64,000 nt of DNA from Lachnotalea glycerini (GTDB taxonomy: Bacteria; Bacillota; Clostridia; Lachnospirales; Lachnospiraceae), in contig NZ_QICS01000001.1 of NCBI RefSeq assembly GCF_003201285.1, forward strand, positions 520,678 through 584,677. Direction: 5' to 3'. Positions 1-9,178 of the stretch are shown here, piece by piece (within the stretch, counting starts at the first letter, position 1; each line of letters starts with the position of its first letter). The notes beneath the pieces are model-generated. The model was given only the letters and a program-made list of their open reading frames with translations. It did not search any database and was not told the DNA's origin. The position numbers and the translations under genes were made by a program.

Positions 1-240
1 GATGACGTTATATCTTTAGTCCAAAATGAAAAATTATCTAAAATAATACTCTTACCTTTTATGCTGGTAGCCGGCGATCATGCCCAAAACGATATGGCAG
101 GAAGCAAAGAGGATTCCTGGAAATCCCGTTTTCTAAAAGAAGGTTATAAGGTAGAGACAATAATAAAAGGACTTGGTGAGATGAAAGAAATCCGTGACAT
201 CTATATCGAACATATCAAAGATGCTACTAACTATTTATAA
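1..240 (+). CDS. cbiK: Sirohydrochlorin cobaltochelatase CbiK, C-terminal part
   Basis: Only the last 79 codons are inside the window; the frame is open at base 1 and stops at 238-240. CbiK inserts cobalt into sirohydrochlorin, the first committed step of anaerobic cobalamin synthesis. The fragment contains the family's C-terminal active-site segment LPFMLVAGDHAQNDMAG, whose histidine helps bind the metal, followed by the usual EDSWK stretch. It points towards the large minus-strand cob operon, so the two converge. The role fits this neighbourhood exactly. The assignment rests on this one motif region because the N-terminal half is missing. Confidence 0.87.
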   Translation, partial: DDVISLVQNEKLSKIILLPFMLVAGDHAQNDMAGSKEDSWKSRFLKEGYKVETIIKGLGEMKEIRDIYIEHIKDATNYL

Positions 241-267
241 AGAATGTGCTTTGCACATTCTTTTTTA
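239..267 (+). terminator. Rho-independent terminator after cbiK
   Basis: A 9-bp perfect stem (AGAATGTGC / GCACATTCT) with a 3-nt loop starts right after the cbiK stop codon and is followed by six T. It is a textbook intrinsic terminator for the plus strand. Confidence 0.9.
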
Positions 268-330
268 GTTCATAGGAAAGACCTTGTTGTGGTAACGTAA
301 AAAGTTTGATACCAATGAAATAAAAACACA

Positions 331-430
331 ATGCGCACGAATGCAGGTGGAAAATGTCACTGCCTAACAGCATTCGGCGCAGCAAAGCGGTCAAGTCCCT
401 CATGAGTGAGGGATTATTGTCCGCTTTGTT
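331..430 (+). repeat. Dispersed intergenic repeat, copy A (inverted copy at 42703-42817)
   Basis: Bases 331-416 match the reverse complement of 42732-42817 at about 79 of 86 positions by eye. The match then continues after a roughly 15-base insertion in copy B with a shared outer block (TTGTCC-CTTTGTT). The element contains several small inverted repeats, among them CCCTCATGAGTGAGGG. Its right end touches the stop codon of the amidase gene. It lies in the convergent gap between cbiK and the cob operon. No coding potential is evident. Confidence 0.8.
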
Positions 431-1586
431 AATCCTTTGTAAAATACCGGTCTAATCCATTTGCAATACCAGTAGAAAGCTTATTTTGATAATCGTCTGT
501 TGCCATTAAGGCATCCTCGGCTGGATTTGTCATAAATCCCATTTCAACAATTGTAACTGGAACATTACACCAATTAATACCGCTCATACTATCTGTTTCA
601 GTGACTCCCTTACTTGCTGCTCCAGTCATTGCCACCATCTCCTCCAAAACCGCACCTGACAGCTTTTTACTCTGACTATAAAAAGCACTAACGTAAGGAT
701 TTGAGGCGGTCTGGCACATGGTTAAAATACCATTGACACTACTGTCTTGCGAACCATTAGCATGAATTCGAACAAATGCCTCTGCACCTGCATCATTTGC
801 AATCTGCGCTCTTTGTGCATTGCTGATGTCAACATCATTTGTTTCTCGAATCATAACTACCTGATAGCCACGATTAATCAGCTCCTCTTTGAGCTTGAGA
901 GCAACAGAAAGGGTCAATTGATATTCTGCCAGACCGCTTACGCATCCACTCGTTCCTGAAGCTACCTTTGCCTTAGTCTGCGATGCACCAGGGCCAATTG
1001 GTTCTTGCTCACTATTTCCCTTAGCCTGATGACCTGCATCTATTGCAACAATATGGCCACTTCCATTTCCATAATAAGAAGAGATACCTGACGTATCCGG
1101 TTCTTCTGTGGAAAGGTATTCACTTGCTATAAAGCATTCCTTATCTTCATATACCACCTTACTCCACTCGTCTGATATCCCAATTCTTTGTACGGCTTTG
1201 TATTTTGTAAGCATTCCCAAACTTTCACTATCCGTATTTGGAGCTGTTCTTATATTTACATTTGAAGTGGCGTATACTTTTTCATCTACTTGGGTAAACG
1301 AAACTTCTTCATCCAAAATCTCGCTTGTATTATTCGTCTCAGCTTCATTGCTTTCGCCTGCCTCATTACTTTCCTGCTTCGTAATCACATCGTTACTATT
1401 CCCCTGATTTTCATTTAATGAATCCGTACTTTGTGAATTGGTATGATCCGTTACTGCACTATCCTGATCATCTGTTTCATTAGCATTTTTATTCTGGCTG
1501 CTATCTGCCTGTTTATTGGAAGAAGCACACCCAAGCATACCCACAGATAGACACAGCACCAATAATATAGTTATAATTTTTCTCAT
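429..1586 (-). CDS. N-acetylmuramoyl-L-alanine amidase lipoprotein with SH3 domain
   Basis: A predicted cell-surface peptidoglycan amidase that cleaves the bond between N-acetylmuramic acid and L-alanine. The protein begins with a lipoprotein signal ([20 protein letters not shown], lipobox ending at Cys20). A Ser/Asn/Thr/Glu-rich linker of roughly 70 residues follows, then a bacterial SH3 domain ([20 protein letters not shown]) and a C-terminal Amidase_3 domain. Zinc-ligand and catalytic positions are visible as AIDAGH, the Glu of LAEYQL, RIHANGS and VEMGFMTN. I chose the ATG at 1586, not the upstream in-frame ATG at 1622, because GAGGAA sits at the right distance and the signal peptide then starts normally. 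It begins 1 nt after the cbiC stop, so it is the last gene of the cob operon although it has no cobalamin role. Confidence 0.88.
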   Translation of the reverse strand: MRKIITILLVLCLSVGMLGCASSNKQADSSQNKNANETDDQDSAVTDHTNSQSTDSLNENQGNSNDVITKQESNEAGESNEAETNNTSEILDEEVSFTQVDEKVYATSNVNIRTAPNTDSESLGMLTKYKAVQRIGISDEWSKVVYEDKECFIASEYLSTEEPDTSGISSYYGNGSGHIVAIDAGHQAKGNSEQEPIGPGASQTKAKVASGTSGCVSGLAEYQLTLSVALKLKEELINRGYQVVMIRETNDVDISNAQRAQIANDAGAEAFVRIHANGSQDSSVNGILTMCQTASNPYVSAFYSQSKKLSGAVLEEMVAMTGAASKGVTETDSMSGINWCNVPVTIVEMGFMTNPAEDALMATDDYQNKLSTGIANGLDRYFTKD

Positions 1587-1587
1587 G

Positions 1588-2226
1588 TTATCGTTCCTCA
1601 TCAAGCATATACAATAACGCATTGCAAATAGCTGCTGCTACATTACTTCCTCCCTTACGTCCTCTGGCCACAATATATGGTACCTCCAGACTCATGATTA
1701 ACTCCTTAGACTGTACTACATTCACAAAGCCGACCGGAACCCCTATAATAAGCGCTGGATTAATCTTCATTTCCTGTATCAGCTCATACAAGCGAATTAA
1801 AGCAGTTGGCGCATTACCTATTGCAAAAATCAGTTCCCTATCAAGAAGCGCTGCTTTGTCCATGCTAGCAGTTGCCCTTGTACTTTTATTCTCTTTTGCT
1901 TTTGCTGCCACATCCTCATCAGACATAAAACAATATACTTCCCCGCCAAATTTAGCCAGAGATTTTTTATTGATACCTGCTTTTCCCATTTGTGTATCTG
2001 TTACTATACAAGCACCTCTCTTAATAGCCTCCAGACTCTTCTTTACCACCTGTTCTGAAAACATAAGGGTTTTTGCATATTCAAAGTCAGCCGATGTATG
2101 TATGACACGTTTGATGATGGAAGCTTTCTCATCCTCTGCAATCTGTCCATTTAACTCTTTGGTAATTATTTCAAAACTTCTCTTTTCAATGTCTTTTGGA
2201 AGCACATTCTCCAATTCTATCTTCAT
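1588..2226 (-). CDS. cbiC: Cobalt-precorrin-8 methylmutase CbiC
   Basis: Moves the methyl group from C11 to C12 of cobalt-precorrin-8, giving cobyrinate, the last ring-contraction step of the anaerobic pathway. The 212-aa length is normal for the family. The catalytic histidine is seen in [10 protein letters not shown], followed by the conserved [10 protein letters not shown] and [10 protein letters not shown] segments and the C-terminal [19 protein letters not shown]. It is separated by 3 nt from the upstream cbiP gene and by 1 nt from the downstream amidase, so translation is probably coupled. Confidence 0.95.
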   Translation of the reverse strand: MKIELENVLPKDIEKRSFEIITKELNGQIAEDEKASIIKRVIHTSADFEYAKTLMFSEQVVKKSLEAIKRGACIVTDTQMGKAGINKKSLAKFGGEVYCFMSDEDVAAKAKENKSTRATASMDKAALLDRELIFAIGNAPTALIRLYELIQEMKINPALIIGVPVGFVNVVQSKELIMSLEVPYIVARGRKGGSNVAAAICNALLYMLDEER

Positions 2227-2229
2227 CTT

Positions 2230-3759
2230 TTAAAGTCCTTCCTCTAATATTTGATAAATTGCTTTCATATCAAGGTTCTCTCTTAAGCCATCTGCCAATG
2301 CATCATACTGTTTTTCTTTATATTCCTCATAATCAACTGATTTAATATCTTCCTCTTTTAGCCCCAGCTTAATACCAAGAGACAGAATTAGTTTCCTTGT
2401 TACCTCTTCCTCATCAAATATCCCATGAATATAAGAGCCATAAATATTATTTAGGTACGCTCCGTCCCATTTGTATTTTTCAAAATGATCCTCTTGGCTG
2501 GTACTTATTTCTTTAATCCTTGTTAAAGGCCTTACCTGACTGTTAAGCATAGTTGTAACACCCATATGAATTTCATAACCTTTTAATTTGACATCGGATA
2601 AATGACTTAGCTGTGCATCTATTGTTTCAAAGCTTCCAAGTACTCTTGTTCTTGTTTTCCTCTCTTCAAACACAGTTTTGATAGGCAACAGACCCATGCC
2701 TTTCATGTCGCCGCCTGACTCTACTGCATAAGGATCACTCAATTCCTCTCCAAGCATTTGATAGCCGCCGCATACTCCAAATATTATGGTTTCATTTGAA
2801 GCAGCCTTTAATATAGCGGCCTCCAAACCATTTTGTCTCATCCACAAAAGGTCACCCATGGTATTTTTGGTACCGGGTATGATAATCATGTCTGGCTTTT
2901 GAAGCTCATGAACCTTTTCAACAAATCGAACTGATATGCCTTCTATGCGCTCTATGGAATTGAAATCAGTAAAATTAGAAATTCGAGGCAATTTAATAAC
3001 TACAATGTCGATTGCTGCAGCCTTTTTTGTCTGCTGAAAACGTTCCGTTAAGCTATCCTCATCTTCAATATCTATATACATATACGGAATCACTCCAACA
3101 ACAGGAATATTTGTCTTTTCTTCTAACATCGTTAATCCGGGCATAAGAATACTTTTGTCACCGCGGAATTTATTAATGATGGTACCCTTTACCATTTTTC
3201 TTTCATCTTCTTCTAAAAGGCTGACGGTTCCTACAAGCTGTGCAAATACTCCGCCCCGGTCTATATCCCCTGCTATCAGTACAGGTGCATTGGCAAGCTT
3301 TGCCATCCCCATATTTACAATATCCTCACTCTTAAGGTTAATCTCCGCAGGACTGCCTGCACCTTCGATTACTATGATATCAAATTCATCACTAAGTGAC
3401 TGATAAGCCTTTAAAATGTCCGGTATCAGCTTTTTCTTATATTTAAAGTAATCGACGGCACTCATATTGCCGATCACCTCACCATTGACAATTACCTGTG
3501 AACCAACATCGTTAGTAGGCTTTAACAAGATGGGATTCATCAAAACACTGGGAGCTATTTTAGCTGCCTCTGCCTGCATCACCTGTGCCCGTCCCATTTC
3601 CAAACCATCACTTGTAATGTAAGAGTTCAGTGCCATGTTTTGTGATTTAAAGGGTGCTGTCTTATAACCATCTTGCTTAAATATTCTGCATAAACCAGCT
3701 ACAATCAGACTTTTGCCTGCATTTGACATGGTTCCTTGTATCATGATTGCTTTTGCCAT
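2230..3759 (-). CDS. cbiP: Cobyric acid synthase CbiP/CobQ
   Basis: Glutamine- and ATP-dependent amidation of four carboxylates (b, d, e, g) of adenosylcobyrinate a,c-diamide. The 509-aa protein has the N-terminal P-loop-like dethiobiotin-synthetase fold ([19 protein letters not shown]), the region [10 protein letters not shown], and a C-terminal class I glutamine amidotransferase domain with nucleophile Cys in [13 protein letters not shown] and a His in GSYIHGIFD. It lies between cobD and cbiC in the operon. Confidence 0.96.
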   Translation of the reverse strand: MAKAIMIQGTMSNAGKSLIVAGLCRIFKQDGYKTAPFKSQNMALNSYITSDGLEMGRAQVMQAEAAKIAPSVLMNPILLKPTNDVGSQVIVNGEVIGNMSAVDYFKYKKKLIPDILKAYQSLSDEFDIIVIEGAGSPAEINLKSEDIVNMGMAKLANAPVLIAGDIDRGGVFAQLVGTVSLLEEDERKMVKGTIINKFRGDKSILMPGLTMLEEKTNIPVVGVIPYMYIDIEDEDSLTERFQQTKKAAAIDIVVIKLPRISNFTDFNSIERIEGISVRFVEKVHELQKPDMIIIPGTKNTMGDLLWMRQNGLEAAILKAASNETIIFGVCGGYQMLGEELSDPYAVESGGDMKGMGLLPIKTVFEERKTRTRVLGSFETIDAQLSHLSDVKLKGYEIHMGVTTMLNSQVRPLTRIKEISTSQEDHFEKYKWDGAYLNNIYGSYIHGIFDEEEVTRKLILSLGIKLGLKEEDIKSVDYEEYKEKQYDALADGLRENLDMKAIYQILEEGL

Positions 3760-3779
3760 TGTTATCTCCTAACTTTTTC

Positions 3780-4808
3780 TTAGCTGTGTAAAGACTCTAA
3801 AAACTTTTCGTTTTCCTCATGTGTTTTTACTGCGATTCTATAATATCCTTCTTCTAAACCCCTGTAATTACTGCAATCTCTAATTAATATCTGATTTAAA
3901 AGACACTTCTCAAAAAGCCCCTTTTCTCCTCTGAAAAAAATGTAATTTGCTTTTGAACCGTACACTTGATAGCCTGACTGCTTTAATTGTGTAATTAAAA
4001 ATTCTCTTTCCTGAGTAATTAATTCCATCGTCTTTGTAACATACTCTGTCTCCTCTAAAGCTGCGAGTCCTGCCTCCTGGGCCAGCACAGATACATTCCA
4101 AGGCTGAGTCGACTTTTCAATCAACTCTCGTATACGCATATTGCTCATTGCACCAAATCCAAGTCTTATACCTGGCATTGCATATAGCTTTGTAAACGCA
4201 TTGAGCACAATTAAATTATCATAATTTGCAACTTCCTGCATAACGCTTTCCGCTTCCGGATTTTCTAAGAAGCTGTTAAAGCATTCATCCACTATCAAAA
4301 TAATATTATGTTTATGGCATTTTTCTATTATCTGCATTAACAAAGGTTTTTGAATTATTTCACCTGTTGGATTATTCGGATTGCAAAGAAATATCATATC
4401 GTAATCCGAAGTAATACAATTCAGAAAATTTTTATTTAATTGAAAATGTTGATCTTCTTTCAAATTGTAATAAAAAATTTTAGAACCGCCTGCCCTTAGT
4501 GACTGCTCATATTCAACAAAAGTTGGTGCCAGAATCAGAGCTTTCCTTGGCTTTAATGCTACGCTTATCGCAAAGATCAAATCAGCCGCTCCATTTCCGC
4601 AGATAAGATAGTCCTTTTTGATGCTATATTTAAATGCTAACTTTTCCCGCAATGCTTCACAATTAATATCCGGATAATGAACAGTCTTATCAATACAGTC
4701 CATTAAAGCAATTTTAACTCCCCTTGGTAATCCTAGAGGATTGATATTTGCTGAAAAATCAATTACATTTTTATGCTTATAAATATCTCCGCCGTGTTCG
4801 TTTATCAT
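3780..4808 (-). CDS. cobD: Threonine-phosphate decarboxylase CobD
   Basis: A PLP-dependent aminotransferase-fold enzyme that makes (R)-1-amino-2-propanol phosphate, which CbiB attaches to cobyric acid. The family N-terminal signature HGGDIYKHKNVIDFSANINP is present, the PLP lysine lies in LNAFTKLYAMPGIRLGFG, and NPNNPTGEII and the Asp of IVDECFNSF line the cofactor pocket. The 342-aa length is slightly shorter than the roughly 360 aa of enterobacterial CobD. AAAGGAG precedes the ATG. Adjacent cbiB supports the role over that of histidinol-phosphate aminotransferase, its closest look-alike. Confidence 0.93.
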   Translation of the reverse strand: MINEHGGDIYKHKNVIDFSANINPLGLPRGVKIALMDCIDKTVHYPDINCEALREKLAFKYSIKKDYLICGNGAADLIFAISVALKPRKALILAPTFVEYEQSLRAGGSKIFYYNLKEDQHFQLNKNFLNCITSDYDMIFLCNPNNPTGEIIQKPLLMQIIEKCHKHNIILIVDECFNSFLENPEAESVMQEVANYDNLIVLNAFTKLYAMPGIRLGFGAMSNMRIRELIEKSTQPWNVSVLAQEAGLAALEETEYVTKTMELITQEREFLITQLKQSGYQVYGSKANYIFFRGEKGLFEKCLLNQILIRDCSNYRGLEEGYYRIAVKTHEENEKFLESLHS

Positions 4809-4818
4809 GATAACTCCT

Positions 4819-5781
4819 TTATAAATATGTAATAACTAAAATAAATGCCTTAAAACTTGATAATAGAATTAGACTTAAGAATGCGGTCGCATACATTAAC
4901 ATATTCGCTCTCTTAATATCAATTGGCTCAATCTCTCTAATATTATCTCCAATTGTCTTTTTTTCAAACAGTTTACCAAAATAGTACGCATTTCCCGCAA
5001 GTACCACGTTTAATGCTCCCGCACAAACCGCTTCTGTTTGCGCTGAATTGGGACTTGCATGATTATATCTGTCTCGTTTAAAGATTTTCCAGGCGTTTTT
5101 TCCATCCAAACCGCACATGAATGAAGCAATTACCATGAAAATTCCACTGATTCTGGCAGGTATAAAATTCAAGATATCATCTAGTTTCGCACTGATTCTT
5201 CCGAAATAAAGGTATTCCTCGTTTTTATATCCTACCATAGAATCTAACGTATTAACAGCCTTATATAAAAATCCAAGAGTTGGTCCTCCTATCAGCATAT
5301 AAATAAGCGGTGCAATCACTCCATCCGTAGTATTCTCGGCCACTGTCTCTATCGTTGCCTTAATAATGCCATCCTGAGTCAAAGAGGAAGTATCCCGTCC
5401 GACAATCATAGAAACTGCGTATCTGGCTTTCTCTATATCACCCGTCTGAAATGCCTGATATACTTTCATACTCTCATCATGAAGTGACCTTGCCGCAAAT
5501 ATCTGATAGCACATGACCGTTTCCAGTGCAAATCCAAGGTAAAAATGAAGTCGATAGCTGATAAATAACAAGACGAATGGCATTATTATCGATAAAACAA
5601 TAACACAAAAAGCAAGAACTGCTCCACCAACCAACTCACCTGTCTGACTTTTAGGAAATAACTTTCGTATTCTTTTTCTTAAAAAGCTAATTAGATTACC
5701 AATCGCACAAATCGGATGCCAGCTTCCAAAGGGATCTCCAATCAGCAAATCTAAAAAAAAGCCTAATATCACTGGTAACAT
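4819..5781 (-). CDS. cbiB: Adenosylcobinamide-phosphate synthase CbiB
   Basis: Integral membrane protein that joins the aminopropanol phosphate made by CobD to adenosylcobyric acid. It has the N-terminal motif DLLIGDPFGSWHPICAIG, several hydrophobic helices, the segment AENTTDGVIAPLIY and the VNTLDSMVGYKNEEY motif. The 320-aa length is typical. Its start overlaps the cobC stop by 13 nt and is preceded by GGAGGAA. The SPNSAQTEA motif is also intact. Confidence 0.96.
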   Translation of the reverse strand: MLPVILGFFLDLLIGDPFGSWHPICAIGNLISFLRKRIRKLFPKSQTGELVGGAVLAFCVIVLSIIMPFVLLFISYRLHFYLGFALETVMCYQIFAARSLHDESMKVYQAFQTGDIEKARYAVSMIVGRDTSSLTQDGIIKATIETVAENTTDGVIAPLIYMLIGGPTLGFLYKAVNTLDSMVGYKNEEYLYFGRISAKLDDILNFIPARISGIFMVIASFMCGLDGKNAWKIFKRDRYNHASPNSAQTEAVCAGALNVVLAGNAYYFGKLFEKKTIGDNIREIEPIDIKRANMLMYATAFLSLILLSSFKAFILVITYL

Positions 5782-6329
5782 AGACTTCCTCCGTCAATTT
5801 CCAATAAGTAACCTTCACAATTTTTAACCATATATTCAAATTTATCCATTTTTTCTACTCTAAACTGAGATGCTATCGACATAATTGTTCCGCCATGAGC
5901 TACTATTGCAATACTCTCGCACTGGTTCTCCACCGCATCCCGAATAATAAAGCGAAAAGCATTTTTCACCCTACAGTCAACTTCCTCTAAATTTTCTCCG
6001 TTTGGAAATCCGGATGCACCTTTGGTGTCAATCCATTTTTGATAATCTACATTGCCATTTAGTTCCTCATAATTTTTATACTCAAAATCACCAAAATCGG
6101 TTTCTCGAAGCGCGGGAATAATTGCCCTATATATATTAGGATACAAAATTTCTGCTGTTTCCACACATCTTAACAAAGGACTTGTATAGACCTTATCTAC
6201 TGTTGTCAGCTTCTTTGATTTAGCCAATTTAATACCTTCTTCGCATAAATGTTCATCGGTACTGCCAACATACCTTTTCTCCAAATTTCCTTTTGTTATT
6301 GAATGTCTTACTAAGTAAACCTTTATCAT
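5769..6329 (-). CDS. cobC: Histidine-phosphatase CobC (alpha-ribazole phosphatase)
   Basis: Histidine phosphatase superfamily protein, 186 aa, expected to remove the phosphate from alpha-ribazole phosphate or adenosylcobalamin phosphate. The catalytic phosphate-pocket motif is LVRHSITKGN, with Ser in place of the usual Gly of RHG. The second Arg appears in SPLLRCVETA, the acid Glu in LRETDFGDFE and the second His in IVAHGGTIMS. Position between cbiB and the short cobU-like gene, with a 13-nt overlap with cbiB, supports this role among the many possible members of the superfamily. Confidence 0.87.
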   Translation of the reverse strand: MIKVYLVRHSITKGNLEKRYVGSTDEHLCEEGIKLAKSKKLTTVDKVYTSPLLRCVETAEILYPNIYRAIIPALRETDFGDFEYKNYEELNGNVDYQKWIDTKGASGFPNGENLEEVDCRVKNAFRFIIRDAVENQCESIAIVAHGGTIMSIASQFRVEKMDKFEYMVKNCEGYLLEIDGGSLCYQ

Positions 6330-6354
6330 TCAAACCTCTCCTTATAACTATAAA

Positions 6355-6750
6355 TTAGGAATTTCCACTATCATAAATCTTCGTAGCAATACCGCAATGT
6401 ACACGATATACCTGATTTGCATTCTTTACGATTTGACAGCAGCTTCTTCCTACTGTTTCTCTGTACTCTCTTTCAAATGTATCAACAGGAACTAAACCAC
6501 AGCCAATTTCCGTTGAAATAATGATAGCATTCTTATTTTCCCAAAGCAAGTCCTCTATTACCTTTGATACTGATTTATTTTCTTTTAATAATCGTAAAAG
6601 CAAGCCTTCAAAATGATTAATCACTCTTGCATGATAAATTTTATGATACTCACAAAGACAACCATCAACAATTTCCTGCTCCTGGATATTAAAATGTTCT
6701 TTCACAAATTCTGTTTTGCCCTGAAACGCTCCTCCTGTTACAAATATCAT
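6355..6750 (-). CDS. Short CobU-like protein lacking the guanylylation motif
   Basis: A 131-aa protein related to CobU (adenosylcobinamide kinase / guanylyltransferase) but shorter by about 45 residues. It keeps a P-loop (MIFVTGGAFQGKTEF) and the C-terminal CobU-like stretch in which EIGCGLVPVDTFEREYRE and VGRSCCQIVKNANQVY resemble the N-E-V-G and G-R-x-x-Q blocks. The region that would hold the RHxxxR motif, where CobU is transiently guanylylated, is replaced by unrelated sequence. A full CobU is encoded two genes upstream. It may be a diverged kinase-only or regulatory paralogue. A good Shine-Dalgarno (GGAGG) argues that it is translated. Confidence 0.75.
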   Translation of the reverse strand: MIFVTGGAFQGKTEFVKEHFNIQEQEIVDGCLCEYHKIYHARVINHFEGLLLRLLKENKSVSKVIEDLLWENKNAIIISTEIGCGLVPVDTFEREYRETVGRSCCQIVKNANQVYRVHCGIATKIYDSGNS

Positions 6751-6761
6751 AATTACCTCCG

Positions 6762-7523
6762 TTAATGTATAATAAGCTGACCAATTAAAGCTGACAATGC
6801 CATTATAAGCTCACAGCTTTGTAAAAACCATCCTGCTATATCTCCTGTAATACCACCAAACTGCTTGTAGGCCATATGCCGATATAAATAAAATACAAGC
6901 ATTGCACCCAAAAGAATACAAAAGCCAACCACTCCTCCTGTCAATACCAATAAAATGGCAGAGCACATGATTAATATAATCATTACAATGCGTACCGTCT
7001 TTTTTTGAGCTGCATCTGAAAAAGCATGTACTAAACCGCTGTTTTTAGCACAGGAAAATGTTACCACAGAAAAACCGCTTAATGCTCTGGACAGCACAAA
7101 TCCAATAGCTAAAATAGGAATGGAGGACTGCTTTAGATCACTCCAGACACCTCCCATGATAATAAAATATACCATACTGCTAATCAGCGCAAAAGCGCCT
7201 ATATGCGAATCCTTTAAGATCTCAAGCTTTCTCTCCTGAGGCTGATACGAGCTTAGTGCATCCTGTGTATCAATAAAACCATCTAAGTGAATACCTCCTG
7301 TTATCAATATGGGGATAACGAGATAACCCGAAAGACAGAGCATACTTCCAAAGTCAAAATATCTGCATAATATATTCCACAGGAAAATACATGCTCCAAT
7401 AACAGCTCCGACAAACGGAAAAAAACACATGGAATAACGCATATTCTTTTCATTCCAAACCGTTTTAGGCATTGGAATTTTGGAATACATAGAAAAAGCA
7501 ATTTTAAATCCATTCCAAATCAT
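6762..7523 (-). CDS. cobS: Cobalamin synthase CobS (adenosylcobinamide-GDP ribazoletransferase)
   Basis: Membrane enzyme that joins adenosylcobinamide-GDP to alpha-ribazole (phosphate), closing the nucleotide loop. The 253-aa protein is highly hydrophobic and carries the acidic motif GGIHLDGFIDTQDALSS, expected to bind Mg and the pyrophosphate, and the later GGITGDIAGWFLQSCE segment. Its ATG overlaps the cobU stop (ATGA), so the two are translationally coupled; GGGGG precedes the start. Confidence 0.96.
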   Translation of the reverse strand: MIWNGFKIAFSMYSKIPMPKTVWNEKNMRYSMCFFPFVGAVIGACIFLWNILCRYFDFGSMLCLSGYLVIPILITGGIHLDGFIDTQDALSSYQPQERKLEILKDSHIGAFALISSMVYFIIMGGVWSDLKQSSIPILAIGFVLSRALSGFSVVTFSCAKNSGLVHAFSDAAQKKTVRIVMIILIMCSAILLVLTGGVVGFCILLGAMLVFYLYRHMAYKQFGGITGDIAGWFLQSCELIMALSALIGQLIIH

Positions 7524-8044
7524 TTGATTACCCCCTTATGAAAAATTGGTATAGAATATACCACTTCACATATTACATCTGCCATTTTTCCGATTTCTAA
7601 ATTTATTCTGCCAAGCAGGCGGATATATTCAAGCATTTCCGAATTGGAAGCTGTTATATCACCAAATACCTCATTAGAAATTATAATCAGGTTTACAGTC
7701 TCTTTACCAAGTTTTTGTATTCCAGTCATAATTTCTTCCAGGGCTTTGTCTTTCGCTCCTTCTTCCCTATAAAGCTCGTTTGCCAGTAAATTAGACATAC
7801 ATTCTAATAACACTGTCGAATTGTTCGTGTCTATGTTCTTTAATCCACAGAAGCACTCGAGTGTTTCAAAGCCTTTTCCTTTTCTCATTTCCTTATGCCT
7901 TTGTATCTTTTGAAGTGTTTCGTCTCCATAAGGATACATGGTCGCAATATAAGTTTTCTTTTCAGCTTTGCTAAGCTTCACAGCCAGATTTTCACCATAT
8001 TCTGATTTTCCGCTTGCACTGCCTCCTGTTATTAATACAATCAT
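7520..8044 (-). CDS. cobU: Adenosylcobinamide kinase / guanylyltransferase CobU
   Basis: Phosphorylates adenosylcobinamide and then transfers GMP to it. The P-loop is LITGGSASGKSEYGE, the IATMYPYGDE segment follows, and the RHKEMRKGKGFETLE region carries the His that accepts GMP in the family. The segment LIIISNEVFGDI corresponds to the N-E-V-G motif. At 174 aa it has normal length, unlike its short paralogue at 6355-6750. The stop overlaps the cobS start by 4 nt. Confidence 0.94.
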   Translation of the reverse strand: MIVLITGGSASGKSEYGENLAVKLSKAEKKTYIATMYPYGDETLQKIQRHKEMRKGKGFETLECFCGLKNIDTNNSTVLLECMSNLLANELYREEGAKDKALEEIMTGIQKLGKETVNLIIISNEVFGDITASNSEMLEYIRLLGRINLEIGKMADVICEVVYSIPIFHKGVIK

Positions 8045-8113
8045 AAATCTTCTGTAATCTCCTCATATCTTTTATGCTTTATTTATGTATCTGCATATAT
8101 CATTTTAGTGTAA

Positions 8114-9163
8114 TTAACTTAGAGGCTGATAAGCAGCCACCTCAATTTGTTCAAAAGTACTCATACTATTATAAACTGCTGTTGCCATATCAAGAATAGA
8201 AAATACAGCTACTGCTCCGGTTCCTTCCCCAAGACACATATCACAGGTAATAAAAGGCTCTAGCCCAAGCGCTTGTAATACATACCATGCCGCCGGCTCC
8301 TTAGACGCATGTGAAGGCAACATATACTCAATTGCCAAAGCATTCATCCTTGCTGCTACTAGGGCAGAAACCGCTGAAATAAAGCCGTCTATTACTACAG
8401 GAATATGATACATTGCTCCACCTAGAAAAACTCCGGCCAACCCTGCGATATCAAAGCCTCCTATTTTGCTTAATACATCAATCATATTCTCTTTATCCGG
8501 TTTATGTAGTAAGAGAGCATCCTGTATAACCTGTATCTTTCGATTTAATCCTTCATTTGAAAGCCCGGCACCCTTACCCGTTACCTCTTCAACACTTTTT
8601 CCCAACAGCAGAGCTGCAATGGCACTACTTGTTGTTGTATTGCCAATTCCCATTTCTCCCGTTGCAATAATGTGATAACCTTTCTCCTTTAGTTCACCAA
8701 CCATATCTATTCCTGTCTGAATTGCCCTTTTTGCTTCTTCATAGGTCATGGCAGGTTCTTTTGCAAAATTCTTTGTTCCATAAGCAATCTTTTTATTAAT
8801 TATATTTGTGTCCTTTGCAACACCAATATCGATAGGGAAAATATCTGTATGTGTGTAATCTGACATTATGCTGACACTTGCCTTTTTCTTTAGGAAATTC
8901 TCTGCTACAATGGCCGTTACCTCTTGACCTGTCTGTGTCACGCCTTCTTCCACAATCCCATTATCCGCACACATAATAATCAATGCCTTTTTATCAAGAA
9001 CTACTTGATGAGAATTGGTAATTCCTGCAATTTTTATGACTGCTTTTTCTAGCTTTCCAAGACTGTTTAACGGCTTTGCGATACTATCCCATCGAAGTTT
9101 ACTCTCTTTCATGGCCTGTTTGTTCACTGTCTTAATTTGCTTTATCTGTTCTTCTAATGTCAT
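8114..9163 (-). CDS. cobT: Nicotinate-nucleotide:DMB phosphoribosyltransferase CobT
   Basis: Activates the lower-ligand base by transferring phosphoribose from nicotinate mononucleotide, giving alpha-ribazole phosphate. The 349-aa protein contains the signature ATGEMGIGNTTTSSAIAA, the GKGAGLS segment and the C-terminal catalytic Glu in CLGEGTGAVAVF. The lower ligand in this organism cannot be read from CobT, and no bza or bluB gene is in the window. It follows cbiA by 15 nt, and a 69-nt gap separates it from cobU. Confidence 0.96.
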   Translation of the reverse strand: MTLEEQIKQIKTVNKQAMKESKLRWDSIAKPLNSLGKLEKAVIKIAGITNSHQVVLDKKALIIMCADNGIVEEGVTQTGQEVTAIVAENFLKKKASVSIMSDYTHTDIFPIDIGVAKDTNIINKKIAYGTKNFAKEPAMTYEEAKRAIQTGIDMVGELKEKGYHIIATGEMGIGNTTTSSAIAALLLGKSVEEVTGKGAGLSNEGLNRKIQVIQDALLLHKPDKENMIDVLSKIGGFDIAGLAGVFLGGAMYHIPVVIDGFISAVSALVAARMNALAIEYMLPSHASKEPAAWYVLQALGLEPFITCDMCLGEGTGAVAVFSILDMATAVYNSMSTFEQIEVAAYQPLS

Positions 9164-9178
9164 TTTCTCTTACTCCTT

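Noticed and set aside
747-2233. Plus-strand open frames of up to 203 codons across the amidase and cbiC genes
   Set aside because: They are shadows of well-recognised minus-strand genes and have no ribosome sites.
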